From Gnetum montanum (taxonomy: Eukaryota; Streptophyta; Gnetopsida; Gnetales; Gnetaceae), in contig MNCI01006151.1 in assembly GCA_015680685.1 (NCBI GenBank), positions 315,348 through 379,347 of the forward strand: a stretch of 64,000 nucleotides of DNA. Reading direction: 5' to 3'. The notes under the pieces were generated by a model, which had not been told where the DNA came from, did no database searches, and was given only the letters and a program-made list of their open reading frames with translations. The position numbers and the translations under genes are program-made. Positions 23,827-33,675 of this stretch are shown here, piece by piece; the first letter of the stretch is position 1; each line of letters opens with the position of its first letter.

Positions 23827-24200
23827 GTGCTCAAGGGTCATGAGGTAGTCATGAACTTTAATGAAGCTTCAAATGCCCATGGGGCTAGTTCTGTTGCCAT
23901 TGTAACATTCCCATCTAGTGAGATCCAATCCTTTGCTTATCATTTTGGGTTCCCATGTACCAATAATAGAGCAAAATATGAGGGTTTGATCAAAGGAATA
24001 ATGGTAACTCATAACTAGGAATTAGGTGCCTAGCCATCAAAGGCAATCGACAACTTGTGGTTAACCAAGTAACCGAAGTCTATGCATGCAAAGCTAAGCA
24101 CTTACAACCTTATTGTGACCTAGGAAAGTAGTTATTACAATAATTCATAGGCATTAATATCTAACACAAACCTCAAAATGAAAATGTCATAGTTGATGCA
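23827..24200 (+). pseudogene. Second, archaeal-type RNase H of E4
   Basis: A domain diagnostic of the Tat lineage. Open over 23827-24018: MNFNEASNAHGASSVAIVT followed by CTNNRAKYEGLIKGIM, matching the known pattern of FDGS...GAG...CTNN.AEYEAL.LGL. The first catalytic Asp (FDGS) is replaced by Asn (FNEA) and the Glu of AEYEAL is preserved as KYEGL. After a TAG at 24016 the frame resumes with a block ending QLVVNQV. Confidence 0.75.
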
Positions 24201-24399
24201 ATTGCGACATTAGCCCTCAATGTGATGCCAAATGTGTTTAGCGAGTTGCCCACCTTAACTATGGACTACACTATTCCCATTAAACAAAACAGCAAGGATA
24301 CCTTTGTGGCCATCGTTCATACTGCTCCTCCCAAGAAGTGGTATGATGGTATCAAATTTTACCTTATGCATGGTGAATCCTCACAAGCCTAACTAATGC

Positions 24400-25576
24400 T
24401 CAAAAGGATGCTATACATAAGTCATCCAAATGATACCTCATTCTAGCTAATAACACAGTATGTTGAAAATCCTATGATGGCATACTCCTGAAGTGCTTAG
24501 GTAATACTAAAGCTAAAATAGTCCTAGAGGAGATTCATGAGGGTGTTTGTGGAGGACATATAGGACCTAGATCCATCGCTGCTAAGATTAGGCAGTTAGG
24601 TTACTATTAGCCTCATATGAAAAATTATTGCCTGCAAAAGGTTGAGCGATGTGACACATATCAATAATATAATAACCTTATACATGTATCACCAACCAAG
24701 TTACATACAACCTAAATAACATGACCATTTCAACAATGGGGGTTGGATATCATTGGACCTATAACACTTAAGCCTTCCATAGGATATAGCTTCATCATCA
24801 CCACAACCGAATACTTTACCAAGTGGGTTGAGGCTATTCCCGTAAGGATGATCACATCTAAACAAGTTTGTAAATTTATCCTAGATAACATTGTAGCTCA
24901 TTTTGACATACCCATGACCATAGTTACAGAAAATGGACCTCAATTCAACAGCCAAGAAACCAAGGATTTTTGTGACAACCTAGGCATTAAGCATTCTTTC
25001 TTGTCACCTTATTACCCTCAAGCCAATGGACAAGCAGAAGTAAGCAACAAGACCATCATAAACTTGCTCAAGAAAATGCTCAGCAATAGCGAGCAAGAGT
25101 GCATGACTGGCTTGTCCATGCACTATGGGAATATAGAACAACCTATCGCATGGCAACCAACATGACCCCTTATAGCCTTGTATATGGTTTTGACGTTGTT
25201 TTACCTCTTAAATTGCAAGTGCCATCTTTTCAAGTAGCCTTGACCAACTTCATCAATGACGTGAAGAATAAGGAGTTACAAATGACAATCCTAGATTCAG
25301 TGAAGGAACAAAATATACAAGAACTTGCTCACATCAAGCATTATCAAGAGAGGAAAAAGTGACAACACCACCATAACTTGACCATGCGCAAGATTAAGGA
25401 GGGTGACTAGTCCTCAAGGCCATTCATGAGCATGCAAACAAATTCTCAACTAACTAGGAAGGGCCCTTCCTTATCACCAAGCCTACAAGAATGGAGCATT
25501 TAGAATAGTCGACATGAATGGGAATGGGTTGGCCAATCTGATCAATCATTCCTATCTAAAGACATACTACATGTAG
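24400..25576 (+). pseudogene. Integrase of E4
   Basis: Zinc domain: HEGVCGGHIGP (about 24538-24570) and a Cys pair near 24630-24660. The core is open at 24743-25165 with the first Asp in MDIIGPI, the second position as TENGPQF (Glu instead of the usual Asp) and the final Glu in NGQAEVSN. The frame then shifts near 25100-25165. The C-terminal part ends HSYLKTYYM at a TAG (25574-25576). Integrase joins element DNA to the genome. The Asp-to-Glu change and the stops make it inactive. Confidence 0.85.
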
Positions 25577-26488
25577 CTAACATATTATCAATAAGCCATC
25601 CTACTTTCAAACAGTCTACTATGACCTTAAACTAGAAACATGACCTACCAAGGCCTTAAACTAGTACCATGGCCTTAAACTAGCAACTTGGTAACTTGGA
25701 TAGCCTAATTCTCATGTGACCTATATGCATTATAGCATGCAGTGGTGTTTTTTATTCTTTATCAATGCCTCTTAGGCCAATCCTCCAAGCACCAACAAAG
25801 AGGGACCATTGAAACACCACAAAAAATTACATGTTATAGCCAATCTTCATCATGTATCTTTCACCCCTTGAAGCCCAAGGCAAAACATCATTGTAAATGT
25901 GAAAATTGTAATCCATAGTGGGCAATTTCACATACTTTATCCTTTTTGAATTGAAAAATGCTTCACAAGTTCTCAGACCCTCATTCCCTAAGTGAAAAAA
26001 GTTACCTAGTGTCTATATTTGGTCTTTGGAGGGTCAAAATACCTTTTAGAATTCCAAAAGAACATAATTTGTTGGGTTTTATGGGTAGTATACATTTTTC
26101 TATGCTAGAAGCACATGTAGGGGGGTAGATCTCGCCTACCCCTAGCATGGAAGGATGGGGGTTTTGGAAAATTTTCCCCCTTTAACATGGAGGCCATATG
26201 CAAAGCCTAGAAACTTTTTCCTTTAATGTGGAAGTTTTCATCCAACCTGGAAACTTTTCCCAAATTTTTTCCCTAGCATGGAGTTTTCATTCCCAACATT
26301 GAAAATTCAATCCCCTATCATGGAAGCCACAAAAGCAAAAATTCATCACTTCATGTACTTCAACATTGACTAGCCACTTCAACAAGCATGATGGGGAGCT
26401 CAGCATGGAAGATTCATCTTCAACGTGGAAGGTGTGCCCTAGTTACTATTTATAGTAAACAAAATGGCCATGGGGGGGAGCACTTACT
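25577..26488 (+). other. 3' untranslated region of E4
   Basis: No gene. It begins with the 28-bp GGCCTTAAACTAG motif array (about 25610-25700) and continues with CATGGAAG-type sequence (26140-26460) like the spacer array. Guanine-rich tracts at 26114-26124 and 26470-26483 (ATGGGGGGGAGCA) are candidate polypurine tracts. Confidence 0.5.
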
Positions 26489-27573
26489 ATGTATGGTAAC
26501 CCCCCAAAATTTGGGAACCCATCTCACCTAAAATTGTATCAAATTTGTAGCCAGTTTACAACCAATTTGTAGTCATTTTTGTAGCTAAAACATAGCCAAT
26601 TTGTAGCCCCATTCATGGCTCAAAGATCCTATAAAAGCTAGCCTCCAACACTGTCTACAGGTTTAGCAATTTTTTGTTCCAAAATTTTTAGCAAGTTGAG
26701 CAATTTGGTTCTAGAAATTTCAACAATTTTAGCAACTTTTGGCATACAAGCACTTTGGTAGTTCCAAAATTTTGAACAATGCCAGCATTATCAAGCAATT
26801 TGCATACACACAATTTTTCACAATTCCACACTTGGGGCATTTTCAAGCACTCAAGAGCTCTTGAAAGTTTCCATACTTGCACTCTCTTGAACCCCAGCAT
26901 GGAAGCATTATAGCCTTGAGTGACCCAACTTGTAGATCTAAGGTTGCAACAATGAAGGAAGGTTCAATAGCATCAGGATTGGCTTAGCATCAAAATTTTG
27001 GAGTAAATCACATCAACTTCAACTAGCTTTGAACTGTTGCATAAGTGAATGCCCTTTTTGCTCATCTAGACACCATTTGTACACATTTATCTAACTTATT
27101 CTTTATTCTCTCTTAATAAAGTTTTAAGTTTTTAGTTTTGTGTTCAAAAATAAATTTTATTTTCTATGCATTATTCTAATATGTTTATATTTCCATGTTT
27201 CGCATATCATAAGTCCCTAGTTGATCTGTCGAAGCAGCCAAGGCACCTTGAATCCCATTTTTATCATAGAGGCCCTAAGGATTTAGGATTGGGGAACTAC
27301 TACACCAAGGATCCTTGGTTTTCTTCCAATGATCAAGGTTTTTGGTCACAACAACTAGCAGTAGCATAAGGTCGAAACAACATCAAGAATCATATGCCTC
27401 ACTTTAGACTAAATCATATGTAACAAAGCTACCACTAGTCCAAGTGGAAAGATAGTGAACTACAATCAATGCTTAATGATTTAGATGCACAACTAGTCCC
27501 ATCCATAGAGTTCAATTAGATTATGCATGAACGCTTGTGATTCATATGGTTGGGCATAGGAGGTACCCGTTGC
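26489..27573 (+). repeat. LTR-like segment, possibly the E4 3' LTR or a stacked LTR remnant
   Basis: Contains CCAATTTGTAG repeats (about 26545-26610), a TATA box (TATAAAAG, 26630-26637) and AATAAAG near 27115, then ends GTTGCTCATCA like the Athila-like LTRs at 27573. The left limit is a guess from the purine tract before it. The last 200 bp (27366-27573) align with the end of the E2 LTR, so two different LTRs may be joined here. Confidence 0.35.
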
Positions 27574-27870
27574 TCATCACTCATTGTCATAGGCTAGAAT
27601 AGTGTTTACTATTTTCTTTAGACTTAGACTTCTTTTCACACTTTACCATTTTAGATAGGAAACATGGCCAACACAACATCATATATCATACACCTCATTA
27701 AGAGCTAAATCATACACAAATTATACTACCTCCACATGGGAAGATAACGATCCTGAACTTTAACCAATTACTAGCATAATCTCATTACCTCATCCATGGA
27801 TTAAACTTGGGCTATGCATGAACACTTGTATCTTTTATGGTTGGGTGTTGGATTACTCCATTGCTCATCA
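27574..27870 (+). repeat. Truncated 5' LTR of E2
   Basis: About 297 bp aligning with the last third of the E2 3' LTR (from about 37226 to 37510; shared CATAGGCTAGAATAGT, then the CACACTTTACCAT block). It ends GCTCATCA and is followed by the primer binding site. The first two thirds of the LTR are missing. Confidence 0.7.
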
Positions 27871-27890
27871 TTGGCATCATTTCTTGGGAT
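27871..27890 (+). other. Primer binding site of E2
   Basis: TTGGCATCATTTCTTGGGAT directly after the LTR end. It is a decayed Athila/Tat-type site. Confidence 0.6.
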
Positions 27891-28003
27891 AAGTTGATGT
27901 ATGCTTAGAAATTAATTTCACATAGTTCATTGTACTTCAAACACAAAGTCAAACTTCATAATTCTAAGAAAAGCACACTTAAAATAAATTTCTTGAACAT
28001 AAT

Positions 28004-30550
28004 ATGGATTCAAATAAGAACACAACATCACCTGCCAAGGAACTATAGAGAAGCAACTATGGAATCGACGAAGAAGAAGATTGGAGTATGCCAATGCAAA
28101 CAAGGATCTCATATGCTCATCATAATTCTTACTATCCCAAGTTCACATTCATCTTTCTTCAGGAAGGACAACTTAGGTGGAGATATTTGCAAGGGAATGT
28201 TGCTCTACCACTAAAATGTTCAACACCCATTATGCTCCAAACTACTCTTAAGGGGATGAAGCTAAGTGAAGCACTTGAAGGGTATCATGAAACCAAATAC
28301 ATGACGTGACCATATGAACCTACTAATGAGTAGTTAAGGAAAGACCATGCTATGGAAGCAAGACACTAACAACATAAGGGAAAGATAGTCAATTTTACTA
28401 TTATTTTGGAGAAACTTGATGGAGATGCATTCATTGCTGAACAACTCCACCATAATCATGAGTTTTAGTCACAAACTCTTGTCATTCAACTGGATGAACC
28501 TATCATGAATAAATCACACTCCTAATTAGCAAAGAAACTTAGCTAAGAGGCAAAAGACTCAAGGCACAAGTAAGACTCAAGGCCAAGGATTCCTGCTAGG
28601 TCTCACAAAGAAGAACATCAGAGTCCTCATAGGAGGACAAGCTGGCACTGTTCTCCTATTACCTCATTTGAATCATCATGATCATTAGAAGACTCTAATA
28701 GAGGAGGAAAAATTATAAGAACCATGATAGGAAAGAGAGGAGAACTCATGACTGCCATAACCATCATGACCATTACCTAGGACATTTTGGTTCAAAAGAT
28801 GAACAGTATGAGTAGCGCAGATGCAGGAATCATAGAAATTATGAAAGGGATGAGCACAAAAGGGGGTACCACTACAGTTGAGTACATGGACCCAATTAAA
28901 ATGATGAACCCCTTATGGAAACTCATAGCATGATTAACATATAGGAAGCTATTCACATTTCAACTAAGCATGTGAGGGATAGCTGAATCAAATGGCTCAA
29001 CATGAAAAACATGCCAATATTTGAAGGTGGCTATAATAATGACCCACAACATCACCTTCAAGCTTTTCACGATGCCTACATCCTATAGAATATCGAAAGT
29101 GACTAGCAAAATTTAAAGTTATTTCCCAGAACACTTGTGAAGGAGCTAGAAAGCTAGTACAGATCAGTGGAACTTAAATCAATCAGACACTGGAGTACCA
29201 TGGTAGAACTCTTAAATAATAATATCAAACTTATTTGCTAATGTCCAACTTAAGAAAATAGATCCAAGGATGGAAGCAAGGGACTCATGAGACCCTTTAT
29301 GCAGCAATGGGTAGATACTATTCACTATTGCACAAATGCCCAAGCCATGGACTCTCACCAAGGAAATAGCTCAAGCACATTGTAGATGGGTTATGGAGTA
29401 AAACTAGAGAGACTCTTGGGATTTATGCCCAAGGTAGACTATTTGAAATGATGTTCCATCACATCCAAAGATTAATTAATCAACTAGCAAAGGAGGAAGG
29501 AGACCTCAAGAAGAGAGAGTCAACTAAGGAATATAACATATATCCATCAATTAGAAAAAGAAATGTGCACATGTGTGACAAGAAAGAGGATGAAACCTTG
29601 AAATATGTTATTCAAAAAAGACTCTACCTATTCAAAAATTAGTCAATGATATAGCAACTAAGGTAGAGAAAGTCTGGGATTCAATGGATGAAATATTTGC
29701 TATAGCGCTTAAAATTGTGGAAGAAAAGATTGAACAAGCACTTAACAAGGGCAAGGAAAGAAAAAAGAAAAGAGCTAATAAATGAGAAAGTTATAAGCAT
29801 AAAGGAGAATTTGCTACTATTGAAGGTTATACTAACTCTAGTTCAGAGGAAGGGGAAGGATGCAATATGCGCTAGTATGAACATTGTAAGGGATGTTGTC
29901 CTATTATGGACCACTTGCAAGAATATGGGGTATATGCACTCAATCCAAGCTTTGTCAAAAAGTAGATGCCCAGGAGACCATCCTATCCTCAAGGTAATAT
30001 TAGGAAAACGTTTTAGCCAACATATTACCCAAGCAGAGCCTACCCTCAATCACAAGAGTAATATAAGAAGCAGTGGCAGCAACTGCAGACATGGACAATG
30101 CCACTGCCAAGGCAACAATATCCATATATGCAACCAAATCCTTATGGATATTACATTCAGCATCTAATATCTCTAGGAAACACATTAGTTCAAACATCTT
30201 CTCCTTATTATCCACTAGAACACTACAGACCTACTACTCCAAGGATGGAACATAGTCCTTATGCACATTTGCTAGTAGCTAGTCCATCAAATTCCCCTTC
30301 CAATTCTTTGCCACTAGGGCCACCACCAGCTATGCAAGGGGAATTGCCATCGCAATTGCAATAGAGGAAAGCTGCAAGGGTAGTGAGCATACAAGTGGAG
30401 GATCCTACTAATACCACTAAGGGCCAAACGAAGAAATGTACTTTCTTTAGGATAATTCCTGAAAAGGCTGACAGAGTTAGAACTCCATCAAGACCAACTT
30501 CTCCTACATCAAATCCATCCACCAACGACAAGCTTCAGACATCATTCAAC
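28004..30550 (+). pseudogene. gag of E2, degenerate
   Basis: Starts with ATG at 28004 (MDSNKNTTSPAKEL). The N-terminal block around 28088-28309 (PKFTFIFLQEGQLRWRYLQG) matches the other copies. A basic/Ser-rich stretch follows (about 28560-28900), then the capsid domain in broken frames (about 28980-29520, with NMPIFEGGY, HHLQAFHDA and LKLFPRTLVKE). The zinc-knuckle-like block near 29860 is decayed (CNMR, a stop, then YEHCKGC). A Gln/Tyr-rich part is at 29990-30200. Stops and frameshifts are numerous. Confidence 0.75.
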
Positions 30551-31011
30551 AAACACATGCAAACTATCATGCTTATAGAAATAGTCATAAACTGGATTAA
30601 GGTAGGACCACTTCCTAAGAAGAGAGTTAATCTAGGAGCTCATTTGATTTATCTGCAAGAAGTAAGAAATTTGTCATGCAAAGCTCTATTAGACTCAATT
30701 TCAAAGTAAATTTGATCTCTTATGAAACATAGCAGTCATGGAACCTATCATCCTTAAAGGAGGGCAATATCAAATTGGAGCTTCCATATTAGTTTGTTAT
30801 CATTCCTTTGGAACAAATTGAGGATGTGGTGACCATTGTCAATGGGTGGTCTTATCTGGTAAACTTTCTTATAATTAATCTAAAGAATGAAAACAAGAAA
30901 TTTCCAATAATCATGGGGAGGGCATGGCTTAGCATAATCAATGCTACGTTAAGTATGAGAGATTTATCCATAGAAATATCTGAGGATAAGCACAAAGCCA
31001 TACATATGTAG
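30551..31011 (+). pseudogene. Protease of E2
   Basis: Block MLIEIVINWIKVGPLPKK leads to the active site ALLDSISK, where the Gly of DSG is lost, followed by a stop and frameshift. The C-terminal half is open at 30808-31011 with DVVTIVNGWSYLVNFLII and KFPIIMGRAWLS. Matches the E6 and E7 proteases. Confidence 0.8.
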
Positions 31012-31490
31012 TGAATTCCATGCATTACTATTGATAGCAAAAGGTACAATCATGGATTGACTTCCAGAATGTCAACATAGTCAGTATACCAATCCACAAC
31101 AACAATGAAAAACAAGTGTGTGCAAAAGAAAGAGTAAGGACCACCAAACCAAAAGACACCCTGTGGCCAACAACTGAGAAGCTTCAATTATGCATAATAT
31201 GCATGGAATAATCTGATTCATTTGTTAATTCCCATTCTAAGAAAATGGCTTCAACTAAGGGCCTAAAAAGAGATTAATAAATCATAGTCATGCACCAATG
31301 GAAATAGAAAACAAGGACTTAGATGATCAAAACTCAACTACCATCAAGATCGCATGGAATAATAATAGAAAAGGTAAATCAATAAAGATGGAAAGTGAAC
31401 CACCTAGAGTGTACGATCTGGGAGATCTAGGGAGCATTTTTCGAACACTCGTTCATGAGTTCAATCATGGGGGAGATGCCTTACTTTGAT
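31012..31490 (+). other. Join where RT, RNase H and integrase are missing in E2
   Basis: Starts with sequence that follows the protease and passes within 450 bp to the polypurine-like tract (ATCATGGGGGAGATGCC, 31463-31480) that normally follows the integrase. A short open frame (31298-31489) carries a Glu/Asp/Lys-rich stretch. No RT, RNase H or integrase motif is present in any frame. Confidence 0.7.
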
Positions 31491-32999
31491 TCTAGAATTA
31501 ATAATGTTTTTTCATTTTTTTCTTTTCCAATTTCTTTTCACTCTTTCACATTATTGGATTCAATTTTTCCTATTCTTTCACTTTTCATTTCTTAAAACTT
31601 TGATATTCTTTCACATTTTTCAATTCTTTAATAATTTTTCATTCTTTTCACTTTTTTCCAATTTTTACTATCTTTTTCATACTTTGTTTTCATTTTTTTG
31701 TAAATAATTTTTGATTGTTAATAAAACATACCACAAACAAGGCAATATGTAGTCTAATAAGTGAAGATTTCTCTATGTTATCAAGTCATAAGGGACTAAT
31801 TATTTGAACAATGAGCCCACATTCTCCATTCATCCATTCCATTAATAAAAGATTCCTACCATGGCCATAATGATATTCTTCTCATCATACAACTAAGAAT
31901 AAACTTGTGATCATTATGCATGGACAAAAAAGTAAATAATGCATGGACAAAAAAGTAAATAACCAAGTATGAATGTAAATGGTGTGACATCAAGGGGATT
32001 TGTGGACTCTCTTGTATTACTTTTGTTAGTTCTATCATGTTGCTAAGGTTGTATTATATTTTTGTAGATCTAATGAAAAATGGGAGTAAGAGTTAAAATA
32101 AGTGCTACCTTACCATGTCACTAGAAAGAAATGTTACCCATGCTTGAAGGTAGCCCTCTAGTAAGGTTGACACAGATAAAAATAAAAGAGCATAGAATAA
32201 ATTTCTGGGGGTTCCACTAGAAAGACATGTTACCCATGCCTAAAGGTAGGTAACTTATCAGAAATAAAAAAAATAAAAAGTTCCATAAATAAACTCCTCC
32301 CTTGGATAATACTTCAAGTAACAATGCTCCTTGCAACAATGGTAGTCTTCCAACTATACTTCCAAGAGATGAGACAATGTGATGTCACTAGAAAGTGGTT
32401 TGGACTTGGTTTGAATCTTGAACAAAAAGGCTAATGATTACTTTAACCACTAATAAAACACAAGAATTCATTATGCTTATGGTAGGATACCTCATGTCCC
32501 GATTTCTACAATCCCTTCTAAGTCCATTTCATCTCACTATTTGAATATTCATAACTTATGGTTTTATATAACATAGTGTAATTTTCCTAATTTGGTGGTA
32601 CTAACATGTGTGTTTTTCTAAATTGGTATGCATTACATTTAACTCCTTAAGTGCCTAAGGACACTTCTAGGCATAGTTATACAAGGGCATTAAGGGCTAG
32701 AGCTTGCTTTGGGGAAACTATTGTATCTAATACCTGCCAAGTGATTCCACATCATCTTGAGCCTTTTAGCATCCATAAACATCAATAAAAACTTTCCATA
32801 TCATTAAAACTATTTGTTCTAACAACATGGACTCATTTTCCTTCTTATTTATCTTATTCACACTTCATGAACTTTTGTAGCCTAATATTCCTTCTTTATG
32901 AACTTTCAATGATAAATTTTCGAAAAGTGTGCATCTATCCCTCACCCAGATCCTTTGAATAAGCTTTAAGCCTTCCAAACATTCACAAAGCTTCATTTT
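31491..32999 (+). other. T-rich non-coding tail of E2
   Basis: A pyrimidine-rich stretch (31500-31710) then AT-rich sequence. The GACATGTTACCCATGCC motif occurs about 32130 and 32225, as in the E1 tail. No gene is seen. The Phe-rich open frame at 31486-31707 only reflects the T-rich composition. Confidence 0.6.
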
Positions 33000-33029
33000 T
33001 CATCCTCAAAAAATCATGAGAAAATTGTA

Positions 33030-33135
33030 AATTTTACATCTAATATCAAGCATGCGATATCGAGGCCCCTCCAATATTGGATCCTCGATGTCAAGTACCC
33101 AATATCAGATCTCATAAAACGTATATATATGCAGA
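33030..33135 (+). promoter_or_regulatory. U3-like promoter candidate before the extra 3' ORF of E2
   Basis: Contains a cluster of GATATC/AATATC motifs (GCGATATCGA, CCAATATTGGATCC, CCAATATCAGATC) and then a TATA-like run (TATATATA, 33122-33129). CCAATATTGGATCC parallels CACAATATTAGATCC in the U3 of the E2 LTR (about 36668). The extra ORF starts 550 bp downstream. That it drives transcription is inference. Confidence 0.4.
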
Positions 33136-33675
33136 CACTTAGCCAAATTTTTCACTTTTACTTTTGACGCCAAAGGAGATTTTTCCATTTTTCTTTTATG
33201 ATTGGCACTCTAATCTCCTAGCTTCCCCAAGCCATAACTTACACATTATTGCTCCAATTTTAATGATTTTTGAATTATTTAATCCTGAAGTGTTCATCTT
33301 AGTCATTGGCGGTGCTAGTGAGAAAAATATGAGCCATTTTTCAAAAATTACTAATACTTGAAAGGTATTTTAAGGGTAAGTATGAAGGAAAACTTGAATT
33401 TTTTAATGAAAATTCAATCATATTAACACCAAAACACTTAAATAATGCTCTTAAGGAAGCATAACCATCATTATGAGCCACAAATATGAACAAAACTGAC
33501 AATTGTGAAGGGTTATAAGAAAATCAACACTTATAGGGTAACTTTTTAAAAAAATTTCTATCTCTACAATCACAATAACCTAGGAACTTAATGTAACTAA
33601 GGGTATGAGTAAGGTATAAAACCATTAAGAATATATGAGAATACCTTAGTAATTCTAAATTCTAAATGATTGCAT

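Larger units (their letters stand above)
12193..25576 (+). mobile_element. Tat/Ogre-like Ty3/gypsy retrotransposon E4, degenerate
   Basis: Coding blocks in order: gag, protease, a 6.3-kb non-coding spacer, RT, RNase H, a second archaeal-type RNase H, integrase. The second RNase H between the first RNase H and the integrase is the hallmark of the Tat lineage. Many stops show it is old. The 5' LTR is not visible and the 3' LTR is only tentatively placed (about 26490-27573). The large spacer recalls Ogre elements, which carry untranslated and intron sequence between protease and RT. Confidence 0.8.

Noticed and set aside
31486-31707. Phe/Leu-rich frame looking like a membrane protein after E2 protease
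   Set aside because: It lies in a T-rich non-coding tract and the same happens at 9420-9659 and 11246-11446. Composition explains it.
33040-33560. A further complete LTR between the E2 tail and the extra ORF
   Set aside because: U3-like motifs are present but no LTR end (CATCA plus primer site) or target duplication follows.
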